64,000 bases of DNA, from assembly GCF_000004825.1 (NCBI RefSeq), contig NW_008805097.1, positions 248,001 to 312,000 on the forward strand. The letters are read 5' to 3'. The translations under genes were made by a program, and so were the position numbers. Of this stretch, positions 11,170 through 24,600 are shown in pieces. The notes beneath the pieces were generated by a model that worked only from the letters and a program-made list of their open reading frames with translations, was not told the origin of the DNA and ran no database searches. The DNA is from Heterostelium album PN500 (Eukaryota; Evosea; Eumycetozoa; Acytosteliales; Acytosteliaceae). Positions within the stretch are counted from its first letter, which is position 1, and the number at the start of each line of letters is the position of its first letter.

Positions 11170-14100
11170 GATCATTGAAAAGATCATGCAATTTAAATTA
11201 ATTGAAAAAAACAAAACACATTTCTAGATATTATTAACTTGATATTGTTTTAAACAACCTTGAAATTGGTGTAATGTGGTCGACGATGTTTTGAATTATT
11301 CGCACCATTATCGAAAAAAACAAAAACTTGGGTAACACCTTACACAATAAAATTCATTGATATCACAAGGTCGCCAGACAAATAGTTGTTTTTCAATCTA
11401 GATTTGGGGATACTACTTCCTGTTTTTGAGATACTATATGATATGTACAAAATAATGTAATCTTATTTAATATTATTTATTAATAAAATATAAAAACTAT
11501 CCAATGGCTGTGTTTATCTTGATTCCACAAAGATTAAAGTTTGATGGTAATTACTTTTATAATACTAGTACTATCTAAATTGGAAAATATAAACCAATGG
11601 TCCAAATTAAAAATATAAAACATTTAAAAAACAAAACCAATTTAGAAATTTCTATTTCAAAAAAAATTTGTTAAAGGAATTTTGAAAATAACTTTCATTC
11701 CGTGCTGAGGTGTTCATTTGGTTTTTTTCGACCAGTGAATTGTTTTTTTAGTTGAATTTTTCTGTTTTGTAGATGAACAAACTCAAGTTTTTAGCAAATT
11801 TTCTTTTCTCATGGAGACGAATATTCGCACGATGGTTCTCAAGACCAGAGGCATGAATGTTTTTGAAAAATAAAAAACAAAAAAACATCAACAACACACC
11901 CACACCAAAAAAACAAAACAACATCAACAACACACACAACTTTTCAAACAACATTGTTTATTTTTTGTGTTAGGTATTATGGTGCAAAGCAGATGTTGAC
12001 ACTTGAAAAAAAAAGATATAAAAGAAAATTATGGTCAGTCATCATAATTTGGTTTTTTTTATCTTCCTATCTTGTTTTTATCTAAATATCAAAACACACC
12101 GAAACCTTGGTTTTCTTAAACCATCTCACATCTTCAAATTTTATTGATGTTTGAAAATTCCACGCCCTAATCCTAAACAAAAATTTAATAAAATTAAAAT
12201 AAAATTAAAATAACTAAACAAACTACACTTTTTTTAATTTATTATTATTGTTTGCAAGTAAGTCAAAGTTCAATATTACACTTTTTATATATTTTATTTA
12301 TTTATTTATTTATTTTATTACACTCAAGAAATAGATTTAGACAATCAATCAATCAGTCATTAGCAAATCAAATCATATCACAACAAATCAAATTAGTGAT
12401 TTCAAAATAGTAGTTACATTAATAGCAGTCAGTACAACAGTCATAGCAAAAAAGAGTTAAAAGTAGTAGGTCAATCTTACAAATATCAAATGTTTTAAAA
12501 ACAATTGATACATCTATCTATAATATATATATTATTTGTTTGATTTTTTTTTTCTTGTTTTTTTTTAAACACTCGGAATTAATAAAGACAACGCCTGACA
12601 CTCACACACTCACACACTCTTTAACACTGATAAATACAAATAATCTTCGTAAATAAATATCATACATATATAGCAATATAAATAGCATTTTGAGAGGAGT
12701 GGAGTACTTTTAAAAATAACAATATATATTGTAAACATTGTTATTGTTTTTCTATTTTTATTTATAATTTGTTTGTTTGTTTGTTTTGTTACAACAATAA
12801 AACGAAAACAAAAGAAAAAAACAATTAAATTAAAATCCAATAATAAATAATTTAACGACTTAATTATTTAATTAAATTTCAAATCAAAAAAAAAAAAAAA
12901 AAGTGATTTTATATTTTTATAGTAATTTATATCTAATTTAATTTAATTTTATATTACTAAAAGTTATTCGAATCGATATTGGTAAATATCTTATATATAT
13001 ATCTTGTCTTGTCTTGTTTTGAGTGGTTGTTGTTTCGATTTTTGTTGTATAGATTAATTTTATGTAAAAGTTGGACCGAGTCTAGTCGACTTGTAATACC
13101 TTTACCTTTTCCTTTTTAGTGAACAGTCCATAAGGTCAGTCAGTCCACAAATTTATATATTTTAAAATCTAATGTCCACTACTATAGTAATTATATAGTA
13201 GACACTCACTATCGATTACTTAGGCTTATGTGGAAGTATTTTTACTTCAATAATAAACAAACAGCACATCTAAAACCAATCAAAGTAACCGTTGTTGTTT
13301 AATGTTACAAAACAACAACAACAACAAACAAATTCTATTAAAACAACTCTAAGACCACCACGATTCTCCCCTCACCACCACGCCTCTTCCCTCCCTTTTA
13401 CACACTTTCAAAAAAAAAAAAACAAAAAATTATAAAAACAAAAAAATCTTTAATCTATTAAATAATTTGTGTTTTTACCACCTTTTTTAGTTTAGTTTTT
13501 TATTATAACGATACAATAATTTATAACTTATAGTTTAATATATATTTATATATAATAAATTAAATTGATATAGAAAAATAAAATAAAATCAGTAATTGTG
13601 TTGTTGTTTTTTATATATAATAATTATAAATATATTATTATATGTTTTACAAATAATTAAAATAATATTTTTTTGTAACTAATACTTAAAAATTACAAAA
13701 ATAAACCAATAGAAAACAGAATTAAACAAAAATAGAGATCTCTAATTAAAAAAGTAAACAATTGTTTCATAAAATTAAAATTGGATTTCAATTCAATTTT
13801 ATCACTGGAGACTGAAAGCAAGACAAAAGTGGGTAGATAGATTGTAGTTTTATTTCTGTCAATTTGTGAATTGTCAATATTCTACTGCCACACTCTATCT
13901 CTGACACTTTGTCTTTTTTTATTTTCTTGCCTGTGGTGATTTTTTTTGGTCTGACGAACCTCAACAGAATCTTGTGAAAGATTACCTACAAACAACAACA
14001 ACAACAGCAGCAACAGCAACAACAACAACAAGAAAGAAAGAAACAAACAATATCAACACAACACCATTCAAGTTGTAAACAATTATAAATTAAACTTTAT

Positions 14101-14250
14101 ATTTTCTGATAAAGTTTGTTTATAATATTGTTTTTTTTTGTTTTTGTTTTGTTGCCCACTTCTCTACTCTTCTTAAGAAGAAAGAACAAAATTCACAATA
14201 AGTCAGTCGGTCTTTTTATATACAAACAATTCAAAAATAATTAATTTATT
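11170..14250. other. Intergenic 3.1 kb upstream of MARK kinase
   Basis: No convincing gene on either strand. It contains long poly-A/T tracts, CAA-repeat and CAG-like runs (13315-13330 and 13985-14035) that probably belong to the kinase leader, and a C-rich patch (about 13355-13405). Longest open frames (for example 11748-11954 minus) are low-complexity and lack splice or codon support. Confidence 0.55.
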
Positions 14251-16866
14251 ATGGAAACTGTTGTAGAGTCAAACTATCATCATCATTTAAATAGTGGAGC
14301 TGGTATCAATATCATCGGCACTATTGATAGCAATAGAATGAGTGGCAGCGGCAGTGCCACTGGCGAAATTGGCTTTGGCAGCGGTGGTGAAGCTGGTGTC
14401 ATCGCGTCAAGTAGTAGCATCAGCAGTAACTCTAGCAACCTGAGCACAAGCATGTCTGGACACATACAACTCTCACAGAGTCAACAGATTCAACCACAAG
14501 GAATCATTGGAAACTATGTCATCGTTAAAACAATTGGAAGAGGTCAATTTGGTAAAGTTAAGCTAGGATATCATAGAAAGATACCAAATGAAAAAGTAAG
14601 TTGAGCTACAACTTGATGATGATGATGATGTTTAAACAATATTGGTTAATATTAACTCAATGATAATCATTTGTGTTTGTAGGTTGCTATAAAGATTATA
14701 AATAAAAGCAAATTGGATCAAGATACATTGAAGATGGTACAGCGAGAAGTAAGAATCATGAAGTTACTACATCATCCGAATATCATAAAGTTGTATGAAG
14801 TCATCGAGACGAACAGAGCACTCTATTTGATTATGGAGTATGCAGGTGAGGGCGAGGTAATGGATTTCATGATTGCGCATGGTGTGTTGTCCGAGCAACA
14901 GGCACGTACCTTTTTCATACAGATAGTGTCGGCGATCCACTATTGTCATAGCAAGCGAGCGGTTCATCGTGATTTGAAACCAGAGAATCTACTGCTGGAC
15001 AGCAATCGTCAGATAAAGATCATCGACTTTGGTCTGAGCAATGTATTTACACCGGGCACCACACTAAAGACATTCTGTGGTTCGCCTACCTACGCATCGC
15101 CAGAGTTGATCCTGCGAAAGGAATACAACGGTCCATCCGTCGATATCTGGAGTATGGGTGTTGTTTTGTTTGTGTTGGTATCGGGTTATTTGCCGTTCGA
15201 CGGTGACAACTATGTTGAGTTGTTCCAAAAGATTCTGGCTGCCGACTATACCATGCCCGACTACCTCTCACAGGACTGCAAGTCGCTGATCAGCAGAATG
15301 TTGGTAGTCGACCCACAGAAGCGTGCCAATCTCGAGGAGATTATCAATCATCCTTGGCTGGCACCGGTTGTCGACTCACTCAATCTGCAGTCGGTCTCCA
15401 ATCCCAACCAAGACGGATTCGTCGTCGACGATGAGATTGTCAACGACTTGGTTGCGATTGGCTACGACCGTGACGAAGTCTACTCGAACGTCAAGCAGAA
15501 TCGTTACAACGACTGTGCTGCCACCTACTTTTTGTTGGCAGGAAGAAAGTGTCGTGAGAACGCACAGGCTCTCGACTCTGACGCATTCTACTCTGATCAG
15601 CCATCGATTATCGCGCCGACCGGCGAGAAGAGTCCACTCATTAAATATAAACGTCATCATCGAAGAAGTCACACTGTCGATAGTCCTGTTAAATCATCGA
15701 CTACCAGCAGCAGCAACAGCAGTAGTAGTACTAGCTCTTCTTATCAATCGCAACATCAACACCACCGTCACCAGCAACAACAACATGCCAATCAATCCGG
15801 TCATCATCATCATCATCACAGTCACCAACACTCCAATGGTACCAATCCAACATTTGTTCATTCACCAGCCTCAGATTCACCAGCACCATCGCCCATCTCG
15901 ACATCACCACAAACCTCATCGATAGTTTCGCCGGGTGTCAAGATTCAGCCACCTCTTGGTCGCCCCATTTCAAAGTCAGCAAACGCTTCTGCCTCAAACT
16001 CACCTTCCAACTCTGCCTCAACTTCACCCAATTCCACTACACTTCCAATTTCACCGAGAGGTAACAACAGCAACAACGTCACACCCAACAACAAACTTAT
16101 CAAGAGAAGAGCGACAGCCTATGCACTTTCGCCAACCAATCCAAACCACGAAATTCACAGCAGACTGAGGAGTAACAGTAGCAGCGTAGCTGACCAACAA
16201 CACAAAGAAACCAAGAAACTAGAAGATGACTGGGTCATTTTCGAAGACTATTCCGATCAGTATCACCCAACCGTTGGATACCTCAAACCAATCTCCAAGA
16301 AAGAGAAGCACAAGTCCTCTGTATCAAGCTTGTTGTCATCCTTTAAGAATATACTGAAACGTTCAGATGAAAAAGATTCATTGTCACCTTCATCATCACA
16401 TTCCAACACACCAACTTCCACACCACCTGTAAAATCATCTCAAACCCCACTAAGCATTCCAACTTTAGATACTGCCTCTGAAGCTAACAGTACAACACTG
16501 ACAACAACAACCACAACCACAACAACACAATCAATAACATCATCGTCGAAACCAATCAATCACCATGAAGATTCATCGGTTGAACCAAGAATCGTAAGAT
16601 TTGTATTTGGTCTTCAGACGACATCAATGAAACCAGCGCCCGAGTTGATGAATCAAGTGTTGGGTGTTGTCGGTTATTGTTGTATTCCACACACAGTGAA
16701 AGGACCATATCTCATCGAATGTGAAACTGAAGGTGTTAGATTTACCATTGAAGTATGTAGATTACCAAGATTATCAGTTAATGGTCTCAAGTTTAAGAGA
16801 ATGGGTGGTTCCGCATGGCGATACAAAGGCATTTGTAAAGATATCTTATCACACATTGAAAGATAG
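14251..16866 (+). CDS. MARK/Par-1 family serine/threonine kinase with UBA and KA1 domains
   Basis: Two exons, 14251-14595 and 14683-16866, separated by an 87-bp GTAAGT intron placed just before the VAIK lysine; 842 residues. The kinase domain spans about 89-340: glycine loop GRGQFGKV, VAIK lysine, catalytic HRDLKPEN, DFGLSN, and activation loop TFCGSPTYASPE, whose Thr is the LKB1-type site. A UBA-like domain follows (about 362-405, VNDLVAIGYDRDEVY). After a long His/Ser/Thr-rich linker, a KA1 domain ends the protein (about 755-842, LPRLSVNGLKFKRMGGSAWRY), which in MARKs binds acidic phospholipids. MARK kinases phosphorylate microtubule-associated proteins and set polarity. D. discoideum has MrkA-C; I cannot assign which one this is. 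Confidence 0.93.
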
Positions 16867-17055
16867 TTAAAAAAAAAAGAAAAAAAAGTGGACATATATA
16901 CAAACAATTGACAAATAATGATGATCAATCATATAAGCCCAAATAAAATAATTATTATATTGTATTATATTATTACTATAAAAAAACATTAATAGTATTA
17001 TTATTATTATTAATTTCATTTATATTTTTTCAGAACTTTGTATTGTTTTTATAAT

Positions 17056-18366
17056 TTAATAATTATATATTGGCATTAGTGATTGTAAAGAGATTGGTCT
17101 TCTGCACAACGGACACTCTGCTTTGGAGTTACACCATTCTGATAAACAATACCAACAGAATAGATGTCCACAAATAGTTGATGTCGAATTCTTTCTAACT
17201 TCCAGACATAATGTACATTTACCACCGTTGGCTGCTTCATCTTCATCACTATTACTATTTGTTGAGCTAAACAATCATAATAAAAATGATATAATCGAAT
17301 GTTAGTAAATACAATCTAATAAGTCTTATGATATGATATAGTATTTGATAATTACTTGACTGTTTCAATGTTTATATCCGATTGATGAGATGCACCCGAC
17401 AAAAAGAAAGAGTTATCTCTTAGGTAGATGAAAGAGGAAACTAAAAGTTGAATGATAATAAGAAGTCCAAGTATATGATATTTCGGTCTTCTTTGATCGA
17501 CTTTTCTGTTGAATATATATCTGATGTTTGACAATCGCTTTGAGAACTCATAATATGCACCATTGAAATAAAACAATGCTAAATGTAATCTCTCTAGCTT
17601 TGGGAACAGTTCCTTTAGATAATAGAGATTTGGGAATCGCAAAAAGAATTTAGGTATATATTTCTTTATGATATAAGGTGCTAATAATTGAAAGAACATT
17701 AATCTACACCGATTCTTTTAGTTTGTTTGTTTGTTTGTTAGTTAGTTAATATTGTCAATCTATAGCTATAGTTTAATTACATACAGCGATTGTCGGTAAT
17801 GAAAATGTATTATCTTTAATCTGTCTTAGATTACAGTATTCCTCACCAAGTGTTTGTGAACCAATCAAAGTAGTCAATATATAGTAGGTTAAACTTGATA
17901 GTAATTTAGATTCATTCTGTTTATTCATCATTACTCTTGGACCTTTATTATTCAATTGAATTAGATAAGAATTCTGGTTTATATTAATCTGTAATGTAGT
18001 AATAGTAATAATACCTGCAACTCTAGTTAATATCTCAAAGACTTGTTCTTCAAATAAACGTTTATAGAAATCATCTTTTTGCGACGCTCTGACTATATCT
18101 GGTTGATCTGCATATTGAGGAAACAAACCACTGGTTGCTCTATTATGATATGGTGTTGTAGTTGTTATAGATTGATTGTTATTTACATTATTACTAGTGC
18201 CTGTACTATTATTATTATTATTATTACTGTTACTATTATTATTTACATTGTTATTATTTCTATTGGTTGTCCTACTTGTACTTGATCTATTTACAATGTT
18301 TGGAGATCTTTGAGCATTATAATGAGGTTGTGATTGTATAGATGTTTGTTGTTGTTGGTTCATCAT
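17056..18366 (-). CDS. pex10: Peroxisome biogenesis factor 10 (RING peroxin)
   Basis: Three exons on the minus strand: 18366-17785, 17714-17356 and 17266-17056; intron phases agree and give 383 residues. An Asn-rich N-terminus is followed by the peroxin core (YADQPDIVRASQKDDFYKRL, then KLLSSLTYYILTTLIGSQTL), hydrophobic segments (LLIIIQLLVSSFIYL) and a C-terminal C3HC4 RING (CTLCLE...CGHLFCWYCLSEW...CPLCRR). PEX10 forms the peroxisomal membrane ubiquitin ligase with PEX2 and PEX12 that recycles the import receptor PEX5. The first exon-exon join uses an AAAAG acceptor at 17719-17715, the only one that keeps the conserved frame. ATGATG at 18366 is chosen as start; the upstream in-frame TTG is not plausible. 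It is convergent with the kinase gene. Confidence 0.9.
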
Positions 18367-18540
18367 TAAGTGTGTCGCATGAATAAACAAAAATTAATAA
18401 ATTAATAATGACAAAAATAATTAAAAAAAAAAAAAACTAAAAAATAAAATAATAGCAAAAACAAAGAAATGAAATTGGTACAGAAATAAAGTTTAGTTTG
18501 ATTTTAAATATATACAAAAATTTATTTTATTATTTAATTT

Positions 18541-19029
18541 TTAATGTAATTCTTCTTCTTTCTTTTCTTTTCTAAAGTGATGATGTTTCTTTTTTGGTTT
18601 GAGATCCTCTCCAGACGGTTCGAAATTTAAGTCTTCTACTTGATTCTGAGGATTGTAGGATTCAACATAAGGTACTGTACATCCACACATAGAGCAATGA
18701 AGGAAAGGTGTTCCTTTCTTTACTTTAAAAAATGGAATAAAAAATAGTTGAGCCCATTCATCATCTAAAATATATTAAATATGTTAGTAATAAGTATTAT
18801 AAATTCTAAATATTATAATAGGTCATAATCATAAAAAATACAAACTCTGTAATTAAAAAAAACAATTAAAAATATTAGTAATTTTTTAAAAAATATATCA
18901 TTTAAACTTTCTAATTACTCTTAACAGTTGTACACTTTGGTTATGACAATTCGGACAGACTCTGATAATGTTATCTACTACCTTGGATTTACCAGTCAAA
19001 CCAAAAGGGATAATAATTGGAATCCACAT
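18541..19029 (-). CDS. Zinc-ribbon protein (zinc_ribbon_15-like), junction unresolved
   Basis: Two clear coding blocks. Block one (19029-18919) begins MWIPIIIPFGLTGKSK and includes CPNCHNQSVQLLR; block two (18764-18541) reads DDEWAQLFFIPFFKVKKG...LHCSMCGC and ends in a Lys/Glu-rich tail. The two CxxC knuckles flanking the hydrophobic W-x-Q-L-F-F-I-P segment match a small eukaryotic zinc-ribbon family found in fungi and protists, of unknown function. The lengths are 111 and 224 nt, one base short of a whole frame, so a direct GTAATT...TTTTAG splice cannot be right. A tiny middle exon (AGTTT near 18840) with a different donor, or a sequence error, would be needed. The gene call is firm, the exact structure is not. 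Confidence 0.6.
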
Positions 19030-19261
19030 TTTTTTTTTCAAAGTTTCTATAAGATATCAATAAATAAACTAAATAGTATAGAATACTGTGTATTAAAATA
19101 TACTTCTTGAGTAGTAAATTGAACGAAATTGTATTTCTTTTCTTTTTTTTTTTTTTATTAAAATTAGATCTTTTAAAAATTCTAAAAAAGGAAATTTTTT
19201 TTAAAGTAAAAAATTGATTTATTTAAGATTATTTTTTAAATATATGATACAATTTTTTTGT

Positions 19262-20086
19262 TTAGAAAATTTCTGGTGGAACTAAAGCAACATAGCTTCC
19301 AACACAATCATATAAAATGGTGTCAAACCATGTTGAGAATACCATTGTGAATCCAGTGTTGGTGATATCCTTTGCATGGATGTTAATACGGAGATTCTTC
19401 TGATTGTTAGCATCGATTTGTTGGACAGAGGTAGAAACTACTGGTGTAACTCCAGTTGGGAAAGCACGTGGGAATACAACCTTGTACTCGGCATCTCTTG
19501 GACCCATACCAGAGGAGAGATTGCTGTTGGAGTGGTTAACGGATCCGTTTTGTGCACGAACAATGGTTTTGAAGATGGCATCGAATCTCATTGAGATGTG
19601 ACCAAAGTATGTGAGTGGATGGATAGCAATGGAACGAGCGATAATTGGGGTTTGGAAACGGTTGGTGACAATGGTGTGACGGTCGTTGTTGGCATTTAAA
19701 GATGGTCCATTTACCCAGTTGCTACCATCGAGGGTGTATTTCACTTGGTAAGAGGTAACCCATTGGTCAGCATCACCACGTCCTTGAGTGCAAACTCCGA
19801 TGAACTCAACTGGTTCAGTTGAAGAAAGAGTAACAAATTGATTTGGAGCATCGTTGGTCAAAGCACACCAAGCAGATGAAGAGAGGTTACCAGTAATTAC
19901 ATTTCCTTTTTCATAGTTAAGAGTTCCAAATTCAACCTATTTACAGTTTATTATAAGTACTTAATTATTATTTTTTGATTTCAATATAATATTCTCACTT
20001 TATATACATACTGAATGATTGGCATTCCAGTTGGATGATGAACGAACATTTAAGCAACCGTATTTGTTTCCGTAGATTTCAGCCAT
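19262..20086 (-). CDS. Discoidin-type lectin (copy 1)
   Basis: Two exons, 20086-20012 and 19936-19262, joined by a GTATGT...TAG intron; 249 residues, matching the usual 250-residue discoidin length. Residues about 1-150 form a discoidin (F5/8C) domain; the remaining part is an H-type lectin domain that binds N-acetylgalactosamine or galactose as trimers. An RGD tripeptide is present in TQGRGDADQW, as in discoidin I, where it was proposed to aid cell-substrate adhesion. There is no signal peptide, consistent with the unconventional release known for discoidins. The gene lies head to head with copy 2, with the intron at the same place, so the pair arose by inverted duplication. Discoidins accumulate at the growth-to-development switch and are made in large amounts. 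Confidence 0.93.
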
Positions 20087-20687
20087 TGTTATATATCTCT
20101 TTTAAATATTTTCTTTATATACCTTGAGGAATAAATAAAATTTAATTTATCTTTTGAATGATTCTAAATTGATCAGTTGAAACCAGTATTTATCATTTAA
20201 CTTTTAAAATCATTGTTATTGATATTTAAATAATTTAATTTAATATTTATTAATGGGGTTTTCCCAGTTCAAAATAAGCAAATAATCTTGTATCAGTTTA
20301 TTAAATCTCTACTGATTTTCTAAAAAATTGTAAATTACCACCAATGAAAATAAGAATCTTTTTCAATGTTTAAAATAGATGATAAAAAAGAGCCTGTTCA
20401 TAGACAATTTACAAAAATTTTCAAACATTTTTTAAACTAACACATGTTCAATTTACAAAAAGGGCAAAATTATGATTTTTAGCAAATCAGATCCAAAGGA
20501 AATAATTTAATTTGCATTTTGTAATATGATTAGTATCTTTTTCTTATTTCCTTTTTAAAATTATGATAAATCGCAATTTAATTTTTAGGTATAAAATGTT
20601 AGAACTAGTTCAACATTATCATTTTCTTTAGTTAATCATTTTAAAATTATTGTTATTATTATCACTTTTATTTAAATTAAAAATAAA
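20087..20687. promoter_or_regulatory. Shared divergent promoter region of the discoidin pair
   Basis: A 601-bp spacer lies between the two ATGs and must carry both promoters. It is AT-rich with a few less AT-rich patches, for example GGGGTTTTCCCAG at about 20256-20268, a small palindrome, and a partly repeated TGTTCA...ATTTACAAAAA block (20395-20420 and 20445-20462). Which elements act is not visible from sequence alone. Confidence 0.5.
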
Positions 20688-21519
20688 ATGAGTGGAGAAA
20701 TTTTTGGAAATACCTATGGTTGTTTGAATGTTAGATCATCATCAAACTTTAATGCTGAACATTCTGTAAGTATTAAAAATAAAAATTTATATATCAAGAT
20801 ATAATAAATAAACTAATTTTATTGTTTATTTCTAAAAACTAAAAAAGGTTGAATATGGTCTTATCAATTATAATAAAGGAAATGATACTCCCAAGACTGC
20901 TTCCTCAAGTTGGTGCGCCTTAACCAACGATGCTCCAAATCAATGGGTAACTTTGTCTAGCACTGAGCCGGTTGAGTTTGTTGGTATAAGAACCCAAGGA
21001 CGTGGTGATTTCGACCAATGGGTAACCTCCTACCAAGTGAAATACACCCTCGACGGTTCCAACTGGAACACCGGTCCATCTTTCAATGCCAACACTGACC
21101 GTAACACCATTATCACCAATCGTTTCGATACACCAATCATTGCTCGTTCCATTGCTATCCACCCACTCACTTTCTTTGGTCACATCTCAATGAGATTCGA
21201 TGCCATCTTCAAGACATTCCCACGTATGCAAACCGGTACCGTAAAGCACGAAGGTGGTCCACTCGCCTCGGGCATGGGAGAGCGTACTGTCGACTACAAA
21301 GTTGTCTTCCCAAAGGCATTCCCAGTCGGTGTTATTCCAAATGTAACTACTGCCGTACAACTCATCGATTCAAGCAACCTAAAGAATCTCCGTATTAATA
21401 TCGGACAGAAGGATGTCACTAACACCGGTTTCACCATTGTCTTCAAGACATGGTTTGACACCCAATTGTTTGCTGCTACTGGTACATGGTTTGCATTTGT
21501 TAAACCAGAATATTTCTAA
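20688..21519 (+). CDS. Discoidin-type lectin (copy 2)
   Basis: Two exons, 20688-20765 and 20848-21519 (GTAAGT donor, AAAAAAG acceptor), 249 residues. The architecture is the same as copy 1: F5/8C discoidin domain then H-type lectin. The RGD tripeptide is kept (TQGRGDFDQW). The two proteins differ at many positions in the lectin half (for example KHEGGPLASGMGERTVDYKV against NHSNSNLSSGMGPRDAEYKV), so the duplication is not recent, though the introns coincide. Codons here are richer in C-ending forms than in copy 1, which may mean higher expression. It is convergent with the ankyrin-BTB gene downstream. Confidence 0.93.
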
Positions 21520-21639
21520 AACAAAAAACAATAAAAGTTAAACCTTTTTTTAAATTTGTATCAAATTAAAATAAAAAAATAAAGATTATCTTTGTTTAAA
21601 AAAATCTATGTATTTCTATCTGTTTTGTTTTATATAAGT

Positions 21640-24600
21640 TTAAATAACAAAAGATTTAGACCTATTGGACATTGGTTTACGTGCAAAAGTTGAAAAGACT
21701 TTCTTTTTGCTTAAAAAGTTGGAAATACTATTCTGTTTGGTAAGCTTTGGTGAATCAGTTTTGTTTTGTTGTTGACCATCCGCACCATTATTGAGATTAT
21801 TGTTCTTTGATGTATATGCTGGTGTTTCTTGTTGTTGATTGGTTGGTGGTGAATTTGGTGTTTGAACTGAGAAACTTGATTGATTATTATTGCTATTATT
21901 GTTATTGTTACTGTTGATCAAGAAACCAGATGATACAGATCTGAGAATCTCCTTTGGATGCATCTTTGACCAAGTTGAGAATTTCTCTTCTTTCTTTGTG
22001 TTATTATTACCATCTTGTCCATTATTGTTGTTGTTGTTGGTTGTTGTAGTGGTGGTAGAAGATGATAACGATTGTTTGTTACTGTTGTTGTTACTTGTGT
22101 GATTGTTATGTTGTGAAGACTTTGAGGTTTGTCTTTCATTCATCTTTTGTTTTCTCTTTTTATCTTTTCTCTCCTTCTTTACGTCCTTGATGAATTTGAG
22201 ACCGAGTGAAATGAATGCTTCACAACGATTGACTTCCTCCCAATTGCATTTCTTGGTGAGCCACTCCAAACATACTCCCCACATCAATTCCAACGAAGAT
22301 GTTCTACCCCAACCAACATTGCCATCGAATGAGAATATCGTCTTGATAATGGTTACCAGCTTCAATGGATCCAGCGCACTGTACAGTAAGACAGTGCTGT
22401 ACTGTTGGAGCACCGGGAGATTCAGGGCATATGCCAGCTTTGAGAGTAAGAGCATGTCGATTACATCCATCTCGGAGGCAGTCGACGGCAGCTTCTGATT
22501 GAGTAGCGGATAGAGCGATGGTTGCATCAATGAATTTCCAGAGGGAATGCAGCCGGCATACAGATATTCGAGCATGACAAACACTGCTTTCTGTGAAGCT
22601 TCGCCAATGTCAATGACCCAACCCATCGTTGGAATATCGCTCAATGCCGGTGACGACGGACACGACAGCTTACGATGAGGTGTGGAGGTGCCGGCAATGT
22701 TGGAAAGTGACGAGTTTCCATAGGATGAACTCATGGAACTAGAGATATTGTTAACATTGTTGGGGAACAGTTGAATTGCCGATCTCGACAACACCGGATA
22801 CGATTCAAAGTGAAGTTTGAAGAATGTCGAACGATTGGCGAGAATGACACTGTGTGCCAGCACAACCTGTCCACCGTCATAGATAATTGTGACATCTGCA
22901 CTATGTTTCGAATTGATTTGTTTCAGTAGATACTTGGACATTTCCAGTGTACCCATTCTGCCGGTGGAGTGTTGTGAGAGTGTGTCGACACAGAGATTAC
23001 TGAGTGACTCGATATCGAATTGATTAGCGAAATCCAACAGCTCCGAGAGCTTACCGGTGGTGTTGATAATCTCTCTTGGAATTTCAGAGGTATAGGCAAA
23101 CTGGAGAATCGCTCTGAAAATCTCGTAGCTAATGCCTTTCTCCACTGGAATGCGTGTCAGTGTGCCTGGATTGACGACACTGTTCATTCTGGAACGAGTT
23201 CTAGCACGGCTCGTTGCAACGCCATTGCCAACAGAGATGTTTGCACTGATGTAATCCATCGAGTTGGACGATGAATGATTGTAGTAGTTGCTGTCATCGC
23301 CGACATCGTAGTATCCACCGTCCATTATCGATGAGCTGTGATAGTGGATCGAAGAATCATCGTGTGATCTCGAGATATAGCTATTGTTATAGCTGTATTG
23401 ACTACCATAGATTCCGCCATATTGATGCGAGTGCAGCTGTTGATGACTTCCGTGGCCGGTAGCGTTGTTCAGTGAGTGTGGATGCAACGACGCCAACGAC
23501 TTGCAACTGGAAATCATGTCCCTGAAGAATTTGTACTGACGAAGCATTATGGAGTGTGCAAATATATCACGTCCATCGATAATAAACACCAAGTCACAGT
23601 AGTCGCCATCCAGAGCGAATCTGAAATCGTTACCGAGTGGATCGATCGGTGTCTTTGAACAATCGATCGAAGACGACGTGTAGAATCTACATTGTTGATT
23701 TAACTTGGGATCCAAATTATAGAGATACTCAACACAGTCGAAATGTCCAAACATCGAAGCCAAACACAACGGTGTCATACCCATATCATCCTTCACACTA
23801 GTACATTTCTTTCCTGTTCCCAACCAGTGATTCCAACACTCTGGAATGTCCACCCAATGCAGCCAAATGTAAAGGTAAACGACCTTTATTATCAGGCTAA
23901 AAAGTTACAAAACAAATTTGGTATGTTAATAGTTATTCATTCAACTATTGGTTGGTTGGATGGTAGGTCGGATCAACTTACAATATATAATACTATTTCA
24001 GATTTCAATTCTTTTTTGAATTTGGATGCATTTGGTATGCTTGAGAGGATGGATTGTGGTAGTTTGTTCTTTTGTTGTTTACAATAGAATAGGATGACGT
24101 CTATGATGTTCTTTTTACCCTGTCTGCTTGCAATGTGAATTGGGGTGTATCCTTGAGTGTCTTGAAGAGTGAGAGTTGCTCCTCTTTGAAGAAGTAGTTC
24201 ACAACAAGACATGTAAGCATCGATGTTATTAACCGATTGATAGTTGATTGGATTCATAAGATTCTGCGCTGGTGGACTGTGATAGACACAGAGATGGAAA
24301 GGAGTGGATCCATTTACATCAGGTGCATTTATATTGCTCTTGTAGTCCAGTAGCAGTCTCAGGATGTTTGAATAACCTTTGAGTGCAGCGACATGAATTG
24401 AGTTTCTCGACATTGCTTTGTTTACGGTGGTGACTTTTGCGCCACGCGAAAGCAGTAGTGATACAATTGAGAATTGACCTCTGTCGACCGCGTAGAACAG
24501 TGGGGTCTCGCGATTGTTGTCCTTAGAGTTGGGCAGTGAACCGTAGTACAGCAAGACTTCAACACTTTGTGGATTGGCACACGCAGCATAGTGAAGCGGT

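Noticed and set aside
11748-11954. Minus-strand hydrophobic ORF in the 3-kb spacer
   Set aside because: Phe/Leu-rich translation of A-rich repeats (CAACAACAC and poly-A); no homology or splice signals.
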